Of a stretch of DNA of 64,000 nt, positions 25,362 through 32,833 are shown one piece after another. Source of the stretch: Hominiventricola filiformis (GTDB lineage Bacteria; Bacillota; Clostridia; Lachnospirales; Lachnospiraceae); NCBI RefSeq assembly GCF_020686965.1, contig NZ_JAJEPS010000005.1, positions 151,355-215,354 on the forward strand, written 5' to 3'. Below the pieces are notes generated by a model. The model searched no databases. It worked only from the letters and a program-made list of their open reading frames with translations, and was not told the DNA's origin. Position numbers and translations under genes: made by a program. Every line of letters begins with the position of its first letter. Within the stretch, counting starts at the first letter, position 1.

Positions 25362-25943
25362 TCAAAGCAGGCAGGTTAAAAAGTCAGGGTCATTGCGAAG
25401 TTTTTCCAGGGAGCGGGAGATCCAGGCGCCCACATGGGAAGGAGGGACTTGATAGAGGGCGGCGATGTCTGTAATGCGCATTCCCTGAACCTTCAGCGCC
25501 AGTGCTTCGATGCCAAGTCTGGCAACGCCCTGATAGTTCTGTTTGCTGGCTTCCAGCAGATCAAGGGTCTCCAGACGAGAAAGGTGGGAGTCAAAATGGT
25601 CATCCGGCTGGTCTACCTGCTCTCCATCTGCGGCCAGCTCGCCCTGTTCTCCGATGATCAGCCGACTGATGTGCCGCCCCTGACTACAGATTTTTCGGCA
25701 GTAGGAGAGGAGTCCATTTTTCACAACCTTTTTGGCGTAGGTTGAAAACTGCGCCTGTCCGGCATTGTAGGTAAAAGCGGCCTTGCAGAGCCACAGGCAT
25801 CCTTCCTGAAACAGATCTCCGTACTCCAGACCACAGATGCCGGGATTTACATGGATGTTGTTGACAATGACCCAGTGAACGATGGATAGGTTTTTTTCTA
25901 CCAGTGTCTGCTGGTCTTTGGTAAGCTTAAAGTTTTGCTTCAT
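25362..25943 (-). CDS. Sigma-70-family-like factor (SigB/SigF-like region 2)
   Basis: 193 residues with region 2 (LEYGDLFQEGCLWLCKAAFTYNAGQAQFSTYAKKVVKNGLLSYCRK in order, residues 38-85) and a region-4 helix-turn-helix (MRITDIAALYQVPPSHVGAWISRSLEKLR). Region 3 is short. This is the better preserved of the two sigma-like proteins in the element and may activate the transfer operon. ATG at 25943, with GGAGGTG in front. Confidence 0.75.
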   Translation of the reverse strand: MKQNFKLTKDQQTLVEKNLSIVHWVIVNNIHVNPGICGLEYGDLFQEGCLWLCKAAFTYNAGQAQFSTYAKKVVKNGLLSYCRKICSQGRHISRLIIGEQGELAADGEQVDQPDDHFDSHLSRLETLDLLEASKQNYQGVARLGIEALALKVQGMRITDIAALYQVPPSHVGAWISRSLEKLRNDPDFLTCLL

Positions 25944-25959
25944 CAGGCTTCACCTCCGT

Positions 25960-26367
25960 TCAGGCAGCACGCCCGGATGTGTACGCCGGAGCCTGCTGAC
26001 AGAGGGAAATGACTTGCTCACACATATATTCGGAAAACTGGCCGATGTGGGTCTGGTGTGCATCAAGCCCCAGTTTGGCTTGCAGCCAGATATAGACCTC
26101 CCATTTTTCCATATGGCAGTCCTGCTGCAGTTTTTTTAGGGCACGATGGGCCAGAATGCGTTTGTGGCGCAGATCGCCATTCGCCAGTGTCCCCATGGGG
26201 AGCAATGTGCGCTCATGAGCACTGACATAGGCATTGCAGGCCGGCCATCTGTCGCAGACATACAGGAATTTTCCTCTGGTCTGTGGAGTAGATCCATACA
26301 CAAGGCTTGCAGGCCGAAGAGAAGCGTGAGCATGACAATAAGGACATTTGATTTGCTTTTGTTTCAA
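25960..26367 (-). CDS. DUF3268 zinc-finger-like protein
   Basis: 135 residues, probably starting at the TTG at 26367: GGAGGTGATT sits 8 bases upstream of this TTG, whereas the first in-frame ATG overlaps the site itself. CPYCHA near the start and, after a short insert, YVCDRWPACNAYVSAH give a four-Cys zinc site typical of DUF3268. The helical C-terminal half ends with QQAPAYTSGRAA. Common in phages and ICEs; function unknown. Confidence 0.75.
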   Translation of the reverse strand: MKQKQIKCPYCHAHASLRPASLVYGSTPQTRGKFLYVCDRWPACNAYVSAHERTLLPMGTLANGDLRHKRILAHRALKKLQQDCHMEKWEVYIWLQAKLGLDAHQTHIGQFSEYMCEQVISLCQQAPAYTSGRAA

Positions 26368-26423
26368 TAAAATCACCTCCATTACGCGCCGATGACGGCG
26401 GCATTGCGTCTTAACAGGCAGAA

Positions 26424-26771
26424 TCATCCGAAGTAGGTATCCCGGTCTGGGCATAGCTGTAAAAACGGACATACATGGTCCGAAGAGGTATGCCATTCCA
26501 GAAACTTGGTATAAGCAGTCCGGAACGAGCGGCACTCCAGAATTGCAGAGCATTCTTCGGGGTCCACTGCTTCTCCACTCAGCTTCCGCACTGTCTGGAC
26601 GGACAGAAAGATCGGCTGACAGCCTGCGTCTGCTGCCATCAGGAACCCCTCACAGGATGCCTGCCGGATCATTGGACAAAGTGAACCGCTGCAGCGGATG
26701 AACAGGGCGTTGCGCCAGTTACCCCGGACTGCCTGCAGAAAGGAATAGAACTGACACGGTTTTTGATTCAT
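26424..26771 (-). CDS. Small Cys-containing hypothetical protein
   Basis: 115 residues from the ATG at 26771 behind GGAGGTGA. Seven or eight Cys residues are spread along the chain (CSGSLCPMIRQASC, CSAILEC, CPFLQLCPDRD). No recognised domain. First gene of the accessory transcript after the terminator at 26803. Confidence 0.55.
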   Translation of the reverse strand: MNQKPCQFYSFLQAVRGNWRNALFIRCSGSLCPMIRQASCEGFLMAADAGCQPIFLSVQTVRKLSGEAVDPEECSAILECRSFRTAYTKFLEWHTSSDHVCPFLQLCPDRDTYFG

Positions 26772-26802
26772 GCTTTCACCTCCATTAGTCGTTATCTGCA
26801 AA

Positions 26803-26843
26803 TAAAAAAGGGGCCAGCTGCAGAAGTTCTGCAAACTGGCCCC
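26803..26843 (-). terminator. Terminator of the pilin-like gene
   Basis: GGGGCCAG (26810-26817) pairs with CTGGCCCC (26836-26843), with an inner GCAGAA/TTCTGC stem. On the minus strand CTTTTTTATT follows. It separates the Tad cluster from the accessory block. Confidence 0.85.
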
Positions 26844-26854
26844 TGATTTGGTGC

Positions 26855-27076
26855 TTAGGAGAACAGACTTTCAATCTCTTCAGTGATGCGGGGGATGACC
26901 GTATCGTTGAAGATGAGGGTCAGAGCCGCCAGGAGCAGCGCACCCAAAACTACGGCGATAATGATCTTGACGGCATCCGAAATGTAAAAATCGCCGCGCT
27001 GATTGGACAATGCCATACGGCCGCGGTTGAGCAGATAGTTGGCTTTGGTATAGATACGGGTCGTGAATTTTCTCAT
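26855..27076 (-). CDS. DUF6133/Flp-like small membrane pilin candidate
   Basis: 73 residues, with one hydrophobic helix (AVKIIIAVVLGALLLAALTLIF) near residues 35-57 preceded by a basic leader and NQRGDFY. The position at the end of the Tad-type cluster, the size and the single TM fit the DUF6133 group and an Flp-like pilin. The canonical Flp processing motif (G/XXXXEY) is not evident, so pilin function is inferred. Confidence 0.65.
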   Translation of the reverse strand: MRKFTTRIYTKANYLLNRGRMALSNQRGDFYISDAVKIIIAVVLGALLLAALTLIFNDTVIPRITEEIESLFS

Positions 27077-27137
27077 GGTTAACCTCCTGTTATGTGTTTG
27101 ATTTGTGGTTGGGTAGGTATATCAAGTCCACCGTCTG

Positions 27138-27284
27138 TTAAGCGCGGCGGATAGGCTTGATCAGATTGTTTTTGTTGGAACGGGGCCGGTTCGGATATGC
27201 TTTAGGCCGCTGGAACAGCAAGCAACGAAATCGGCGTTTTTTGGTGCCGGTATCATTCGGCGGATAAAATTTCTTTTTGGGCAT
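27138..27284 (-). CDS. 48-residue basic protein
   Basis: A short frame from the ATG at 27284 (AGGAG 8 bases upstream) to the TAA at 27138. The product is rich in Lys/Arg (MPKKKFYPPND, KKRRFRCLLFQRP, IRRA at the end) with one Cys. It stands alone between two terminator hairpins in the Tad cluster. No family recognised. Could be a small DNA- or RNA-binding protein. Confidence 0.5.
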   Translation of the reverse strand: MPKKKFYPPNDTGTKKRRFRCLLFQRPKAYPNRPRSNKNNLIKPIRRA

Positions 27285-27296
27285 AGGCATTCTCCT

Positions 27297-27340
27297 GTAA
27301 AAAATGAAGCCGGGCTGATGAAACAGACCGGCTCAGTTAG
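27297..27340 (-). terminator. Hairpin upstream of the basic ORF
   Basis: On the minus strand AGCCGG...CCGGCT is followed by ATTTTTTAC. It lies between tadC and the small basic ORF. Confidence 0.55.
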
Positions 27341-27436
27341 GACCAATGGAAATAATGTGCCTGTCGCTATGGAAAATCGCTTGGGTACAAACGCTCACCT
27401 CCCTGTGTATTTGTCTTCCATATGAGGAGCAGGTAT

Positions 27437-27460
27437 GAAAACGCCCGGAAGTACCGGGTC
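27437..27460 (-). terminator. Hairpin after tadC
   Basis: On the minus strand CCCGGTACTTCCGGG followed by CGTTTTC, 10 bases after the tadC stop. Short but well placed. Confidence 0.5.
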
Positions 27461-27469
27461 GGATACCAA

Positions 27470-28348
27470 TTAGCCAAAGAACGCCCCGAGCGAACTCATA
27501 ACCTCGGTACAGAGCACCACCAGATAGATAATCATAATGCAAATCAGCATCATCATAGAGTAACGCTGAATCTTTTTGGGACGTTTGGCAGCTTCCTTCT
27601 TCAGATTGTTCTGCTCGATCTGGCGCATATCGAAAGTAATCATTTTGAAGTACATCCGCTGATCATCGCCGCGCAGGACACCAATCAGGCCACGGATCAC
27701 ATCGGACAGCATGGGGCTGCCAATGCGGGTTTCAAATCGAATGAGGGCATTTTCATAGTTGCCGGTCTTCATATCAGCAATGGTCTGATCCAGCTCGGCG
27801 CCGAAGTCTTTCCCAGCCACACGGCGGTAGGAAGTCAGAATTTTAAGTACATCCCTGTCATTTTCAAGGCTCTGGCCGACGGTCAAAGCAAATCGGGGGA
27901 TCTCTCCCTCGATCAGTTTGCGGCGCTTTTTAACAAAATCAAAGGCTGCATAGTAGGTTGAAAACCACAGCGCTACCGCAAGGCCAATCAAAATAGGTAC
28001 CAGCAGCGGAATAAGAAATGCCATGGGGATGGCACACAGGCCAACTGCCCCTGCAGTTACCCAGGCTCTGGCTGTATAGACCTCCGGGGTAAGCTGCAGA
28101 CCTGCAATGTCCAGAGCGCGTTGCACCTTATTGCGCTTGAGCCGGTCCAGCCGCAAATAAGGGGCGATCCAACCGGCGATTTTTGTCACATAGACATCAA
28201 GCAGCTTTTCATTTTTGGTGCCCTGCTGTTTGCGGGAGAGCATCATCATTTGTGAGGTCTTCTTGGTCGGGATGTCCACAAAGGCACAGGTCAGGTTGTA
28301 GACAGCAAAACCGAAGAAGATGATGGCGATGAGCGCCAGAAAGGTCAT
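27470..28348 (-). CDS. tadC: TadC-like pilus assembly membrane protein
   Basis: 292 residues; three or four TM helices at the N-terminus, near 100-135 and at the C-terminus, around a T2SSF-type cytoplasmic domain (GEIPRFALTVGQSLENDRDVLKILTSYRR). The start overlaps the tadB stop by 4 bases. In Tad systems TadB and TadC form the inner-membrane platform moved by the TadA ATPase. Confidence 0.8.
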   Translation of the reverse strand: MTFLALIAIIFFGFAVYNLTCAFVDIPTKKTSQMMMLSRKQQGTKNEKLLDVYVTKIAGWIAPYLRLDRLKRNKVQRALDIAGLQLTPEVYTARAWVTAGAVGLCAIPMAFLIPLLVPILIGLAVALWFSTYYAAFDFVKKRRKLIEGEIPRFALTVGQSLENDRDVLKILTSYRRVAGKDFGAELDQTIADMKTGNYENALIRFETRIGSPMLSDVIRGLIGVLRGDDQRMYFKMITFDMRQIEQNNLKKEAAKRPKKIQRYSMMMLICIMIIYLVVLCTEVMSSLGAFFG

Positions 28349-29277
28349 ACGCTATCACCTCCATATTCGATGGGCTTGCTCAGTTTCATAATCTGGGTCA
28401 GCGCAAACAGGATGATGGCTGCACAGATTGCCAGTGCAATTTTGCCCGGTGTGGTGAAGATAAGGGTGTGGAACCAATCCTCATTCAAGAAATAGAGCAT
28501 CGGCACATTGGCGATAACCAGAAATATCATGGTGATGGCTTCACGCCGCGGTCCTTGCATCATTGCCTCCAGTTCCGACTGCACCACACGCACATCGGAG
28601 AATTTCTGGTTGATGGTAGGCAGGGTATTCTTCATACTGCGGTCGGACTGGCATTGGATGAGGGTACCGCACCATTCATGGAAGACCCGGTTGGGAATCT
28701 TCATCTTCAGGCTGTTGATAGCACTGGTGATGTTGGCATTGATCAATTCCGCTTCATAAACGAAGGCTTCAAAGTTGGCTTTTACCGGCTCATTGATATA
28801 GGGCAGGTTTTCCTTGACAGAACGGATCAGATCCTCGGTGCGCAGGTAGGAAGTCGTGATGATGGAAATAGCGGTTTCCAGTTCTTCATTCAGATGCTTT
28901 TTATAGCTGGCGGCAGTGCTGCGCAGATACCAGATCGGTATAAGGGAAAAACCGATACCCAGAATGGGCACCATGTACACATTCCCAATCAAAAGAGCCA
29001 GCACAGCCCCCACAGCGAACAGAATCAGGGACAGTCGTTTTATTGCCTCATAGCGGTCCGCCCGTCCGGTACCCTTCAAGATCTGTTTCAGTTCGTAATC
29101 CTGATTAAAAAAACCCTTGGCTGGTGTGCCCAGAAGAACATTCAGTTCATCAGACAAGGTGGCGGATTTTCGCTGGGAGCGGAAGAGGGCGTCAATAAAA
29201 TCACCCGGCTTCACACCAAACAGAGCCAAAAGCCCAGCACTGAGCAGGATAAAACAGATAAGATAGATCCATTGCAA
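28345..29277 (-). CDS. tadB: TadB-like pilus assembly membrane protein
   Basis: 310 residues with a TTG start at 29277, immediately after the tadA TAA and behind AAAGGAGG. N-terminal TM, a central hydrophobic pair (residues about 92-125), T2SSF-type domain (ELETAISIITTSYLRTEDLIRSVKENL) and C-terminal TMs. Forms the platform with TadC. Confidence 0.8.
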   Translation of the reverse strand: MQWIYLICFILLSAGLLALFGVKPGDFIDALFRSQRKSATLSDELNVLLGTPAKGFFNQDYELKQILKGTGRADRYEAIKRLSLILFAVGAVLALLIGNVYMVPILGIGFSLIPIWYLRSTAASYKKHLNEELETAISIITTSYLRTEDLIRSVKENLPYINEPVKANFEAFVYEAELINANITSAINSLKMKIPNRVFHEWCGTLIQCQSDRSMKNTLPTINQKFSDVRVVQSELEAMMQGPRREAITMIFLVIANVPMLYFLNEDWFHTLIFTTPGKIALAICAAIILFALTQIMKLSKPIEYGGDSV

Positions 29278-30654
29278 TTAACCCACCTCCTTTGGCGGCT
29301 GCATGAATTCTTCCAATTCCTTGTTGGAAATGCCATTGTCCAACAGCCTTTTCTTCAAGGAATCGGAGATCAAGCCGATTTTTTTATGGTGCCCCACCAC
29401 ACGGGTTTCACCACGGTCATCAGTTACATTGTCCTCCACTTCATATTTGTATAGGGAATGGGCGATCAACCGCCCGTCCTGGTAGTCCTCGCCCTCGATG
29501 ATTTCCATGATCTTACGGGAACGGTCCTCCAGCTGCTTGGTAAAGACGATGATGGGATACGCCTCTACCATGATCTGCATGAGGATGGAGTCATCCATGT
29601 TGTACTTGCGTTTGGCAAGGGTCATCATCCTGCGGTAAGTACTGTTGCAGGAATTGGAGTGGATGGTGGTACATACGGTATGGCCGGTGCGGGAACTTTC
29701 GGCTGCGGACAGGCTTTCTGCCGCTGACCGCATTTCACCTACACCGATGACATCCGGATGCTTACGCAGCACCCGCTCCAGAAGAAAATCCTGATTGATG
29801 TTCAGCGCAGGGTTCTCGCTGGGGCGGGTCAGCAGATGTACCACGGAATTGAGGATATTGCCCTGTGCATCCCGCTTGACCAGATCAAATTCGCGGCTGC
29901 CTTCTTCAATGGTAATAAGGCGCCGGTTATTGGGCACATTGGACAGCAGCCAGGCCATGATCGTGGTCTTGCCGGAGCCGGTGGAGCCGGCAATGCAGAC
30001 GGACACCCCATATCGTATACAGGCAGTCAGAAAGTGAAGCATTTCAGCGGTGGCACTGCCGGAGTTCAGCAGTTTTTCTTCACTGACGGTCTGCTGGTTG
30101 ACAATACGGATGGAGGCATTGACGCCTACATCTGCATCCACAATGGGAGTTTTGTCCACTGAAATACGGATGTTTTTGTCCAGAAATCCCACAATGCTGG
30201 GCATAGTATCATCAATGACCATGCCGCAGGCGTTGAGCATTCGGCGGATCACATCGATGGCGTGCTGGGGCGAACTGAATTTATCAGAGATCTTGATACT
30301 GCGCCCACTGGATTCGATCACTTCAATGTCGTTGTAGGCGTTGATGTTGACCTCCTCAACACCAGGCTTATAGATCCATTTCTTCAAAAAGGAGTAGCCG
30401 GCCATGTCTTCATAGAGCTTGGAACACAGTTCTTTTGTAGAGAGCCCGTCAAGGGCATATTTGCGTTTGACAATGTAGTGTTCCATCAGTTCTTTCAGCA
30501 GGCTTGTGGCACGCTCTGCATTGCCTTCCCCAGCTTCAGCAATGGTGGAGGCATGGTTTTCGGCAAAATACCGCTGTACATCCTCCAGTACCTGGTCATA
30601 GGTCAGCTCCTGATTGGCGGCCGGTGTGAAGAATATATCATTCAAATTACTCAT
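29278..30654 (-). CDS. tadA: TadA/CpaF-type secretion ATPase
   Basis: 458 residues from the ATG at 30654, with GAGGAGG upstream, overlapping the tadZ stop by 8 bases. VirB11/CpaF features: NINAYNDIEVIESSGR, ASIRIVNQQ, Walker A GSTGSGKTT, Asp box LITIEEGSREF, Walker B HPDVIGVGEMR and the His box GHTVCTTIHSNS. This is the motor for pilus assembly. It may equally serve as the VirB11 ATPase of the mating apparatus, since none other is visible. Confidence 0.9.
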   Translation of the reverse strand: MSNLNDIFFTPAANQELTYDQVLEDVQRYFAENHASTIAEAGEGNAERATSLLKELMEHYIVKRKYALDGLSTKELCSKLYEDMAGYSFLKKWIYKPGVEEVNINAYNDIEVIESSGRSIKISDKFSSPQHAIDVIRRMLNACGMVIDDTMPSIVGFLDKNIRISVDKTPIVDADVGVNASIRIVNQQTVSEEKLLNSGSATAEMLHFLTACIRYGVSVCIAGSTGSGKTTIMAWLLSNVPNNRRLITIEEGSREFDLVKRDAQGNILNSVVHLLTRPSENPALNINQDFLLERVLRKHPDVIGVGEMRSAAESLSAAESSRTGHTVCTTIHSNSCNSTYRRMMTLAKRKYNMDDSILMQIMVEAYPIIVFTKQLEDRSRKIMEIIEGEDYQDGRLIAHSLYKYEVEDNVTDDRGETRVVGHHKKIGLISDSLKKRLLDNGISNKELEEFMQPPKEVG

Positions 30655-31441
30655 CGGCATCCTCCTCACATTCATACGCTGCATCATCCTCTGACTGTTC
30701 GGCCAGTTCCATTTGCTCCAGAATTTCCAGTACCTTGTTCAGTGAAGCAGTGTATTTGGGGTTACAGTAGGTGATAGCCTTGAACATACCGCCTTCGGTA
30801 GCACAGCGGTCGATCTCCTTACTGTAGGGAAGCAGGCCGTCAAACCCGCCAATGATATAGCCCATTTCATCCAAGGCGTGGAAGGGACGGGCCAGACCGG
30901 CGAATGTCATATGCTCAGAAAACCGGAAGCGCTCGTCCACAAGCAGAGGTTGATGGGCTTTCAGGTAGTTGATGCCCTTTAGGTCCGGGGTGAGGATACG
31001 GATGACCACATCGCCGGCTTCAATGGCGGCGGGAGTGAACACATTGGTCATGCTGGTGCTGCAGTCCAGAATGACGAAATCTACCAGTTTGGCGGCAGCA
31101 TGAATGAGCTGCAGTACCATGGTATATTTGACCTCTGGGTAGCTCAGCGGGTTTTCTCCTGCCGCATAGCCCATCATCCCAATGAAGGGATAGTTTTTCA
31201 GCACTGTCACATGACTGGCGACCAGAGATGTATCAATCTCCACACTGCTCAAAACCTGGCCGATAGAGGTATTGGTCTGGATGATCTGCTCCGGTAGCCA
31301 GACCGGCAGCATAGGGACATTCATATCGGCATTGATAATGATGGCTTTCCGCTTGTCCCGGGTCAGGGCTTTGGCCAGAATACAGCAGAACATGGATTTG
31401 CCGCTGCCGGGGCTTCCCCAGACGGTGATAACTTTACCCAT
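30647..31441 (-). CDS. tadZ: TadZ/CpaE-like MinD-type ATPase
   Basis: 264 residues, starting MGKVITVWGSPGSGKSMFC with a Walker A of the ParA/MinD type, Asp in IIINADMN and the LVDFVILDCSTSM Walker B. Acidic C-terminus (residues 247-264). No receiver-like N-terminal domain, unlike many TadZ proteins. Predicted to localise the pilus machinery. Confidence 0.8.
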   Translation of the reverse strand: MGKVITVWGSPGSGKSMFCCILAKALTRDKRKAIIINADMNVPMLPVWLPEQIIQTNTSIGQVLSSVEIDTSLVASHVTVLKNYPFIGMMGYAAGENPLSYPEVKYTMVLQLIHAAAKLVDFVILDCSTSMTNVFTPAAIEAGDVVIRILTPDLKGINYLKAHQPLLVDERFRFSEHMTFAGLARPFHALDEMGYIIGGFDGLLPYSKEIDRCATEGGMFKAITYCNPKYTASLNKVLEILEQMELAEQSEDDAAYECEEDADE

Positions 31442-31468
31442 AACGAAGATCCTCCTTCCTTGATTTGA

Positions 31469-32308
31469 TTATTCTGCCGAGGGTGCAGTTTCATTAGTGG
31501 ATTGTGCAGACTCTGCAGTTTCCGTTTCCTGGGGTTCACTTTCAACATCAGAATTTTCCGCATCTGCAGCTTCTTCCTCAATCAAAGTTTCGGGGAAGTA
31601 GATTTCCTGCAGAGTCTTATCCTGCTCGGCAAGCAGCTCATCTGCCAGTTTGTCATTGTTGCGGGAGATAAGAGCCACATGAGCTACGCCGTCATTTTCA
31701 AGACCGGTAATGATCTTCGCCTGTTCAGGGCTTGCCAGCACAGTGATGGTGGCTGACTGCTGCTTTTCTTCATCCTCCGTGGGCTCCTTGGCATTATCCA
31801 CATTGATGCCGTCTGAGTCTGTGACGGACAATACTTTGACAAAACGCAGTTCCGGTACTTCGGCCGCCGTATCAAGAAAGTGGTAAATACGGATGATGTC
31901 ACCGGGCTGAAGCTTGTCAGAGAGGCCGGAAGCAAGTGTTTTAACGGTCAGCGAGATAGCGACCTTACCGGAAGGGATGCTGTTGAGCGCCACATCGGAC
32001 GAAACCGGTACAGAGCTGATCTTGCTGGTAAGGATATAGTCACCCACAGCCAAGTCGGCGGTAGCGTAAAGACCATTTACATCGGAGAGCTGATGGGCGA
32101 TGTTGGAGGGGAGGTTATAGCCGCCTACCTCAACCACCTCGGCATTTTCTGACGAGATTTGCTCGCCTTTCAATACCGGCTGGGTGATACGGACGATTTC
32201 CTCTTTTCCATTGGTCTGACGGGCGATGGTTGGAAGTGCCACAAAGGCGATAACTGCCGCCAACAGCAGAGAGAGGATCCCGAAGATGAATCGGTTATTC
32301 AGTTTCAT
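31469..32308 (-). CDS. cpaB: CpaB/RcpC-like protein with SAF domain
   Basis: 279 residues: N-terminal TM (FIFGILSLLLAAVIAFVALP), SAF-like region (ITQPVLKGEQISSENAEVV, ATADLAVGDYILTSKI), RcpC-like domain (AISLTVKTLASGLSDKLQPGDIIRIY) and an acidic, Ser/Glu-rich tail from about residue 240. In Tad systems this protein sits in the envelope near the secretion channel. Confidence 0.8.
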   Translation of the reverse strand: MKLNNRFIFGILSLLLAAVIAFVALPTIARQTNGKEEIVRITQPVLKGEQISSENAEVVEVGGYNLPSNIAHQLSDVNGLYATADLAVGDYILTSKISSVPVSSDVALNSIPSGKVAISLTVKTLASGLSDKLQPGDIIRIYHFLDTAAEVPELRFVKVLSVTDSDGINVDNAKEPTEDEEKQQSATITVLASPEQAKIITGLENDGVAHVALISRNNDKLADELLAEQDKTLQEIYFPETLIEEEAADAENSDVESEPQETETAESAQSTNETAPSAE

Positions 32309-32320
32309 AAGCGTTGTCTC

Positions 32321-32833
32321 CTATCTTAAAAATAGTTGGGCCAGGGTCGCTGTACAGCAGCCACAGGCGAGAAATGGCAGGAACGGGATAGCAAGGGGCT
32401 GCCCAGTTCGATAAAGCCGCCTGAGAAGAAAGATCACAGGCATTGCGGTAACAGCGGCAGTCAGAAAGACCAGCGCCATGCCGGAAGGGCCATAGACCAG
32501 CCCTAATATCCCGCAGAACTTGATATCCCCGCCGCCCAGACCGGTGCCGTTTGTTGCCAGTGCAGCTGCCAATGGAATACAAAAGCCGAGCAGGGCGCCT
32601 ACCAGGGCATGGGTAGCGACCGGCCAGAGGAAGAGCGGCGGGAGCCCATGGTTTAACAGGAAATACCCCTGCAGGACCGGCGCCAGGGCAGCTAAGGGGA
32701 TAAAAAAGACGAGTGCCCGGTCAGGCACCCGTCTGTAAAGCACATCGTAGACAGCAAAGCCGGCCACCACAAAAAATATGGTAAGCAGGTAAGCTGTCCA
32801 GAGGTTATTCTCGATTGGTATACCAGTCATCAT
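32321..32833 (-). CDS. TadV/CpaA-type prepilin peptidase (A24 family)
   Basis: 170 residues from the ATG at 32833 with GGAG upstream. About six TM helices. Catalytic Asp pair: D in FAVYDVLYRRVPDR and the GGGD motif in GLGGGDIKFCG. No N-terminal methylase domain, as usual for the TadV type. It should process the pilin-like proteins of this cluster. Overlaps the end of the preceding surface-protein gene. Confidence 0.85.
   Translation of the reverse strand: MMTGIPIENNLWTAYLLTIFFVVAGFAVYDVLYRRVPDRALVFFIPLAALAPVLQGYFLLNHGLPPLFLWPVATHALVGALLGFCIPLAAALATNGTGLGGGDIKFCGILGLVYGPSGMALVFLTAAVTAMPVIFLLRRLYRTGQPLAIPFLPFLACGCCTATLAQLFLR

Noticed and set aside
27346..27400. 7-8 codon frames after tadC with good ribosome-binding sites
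   Set aside because: Too short to separate from chance; no amino-acid bias suggesting a leader peptide.
10818..27500. Search by eye for a CRISPR array among the many hairpins
   Set aside because: The hairpins differ in sequence and spacing; no repeated unit with regular spacers was found anywhere in the window.
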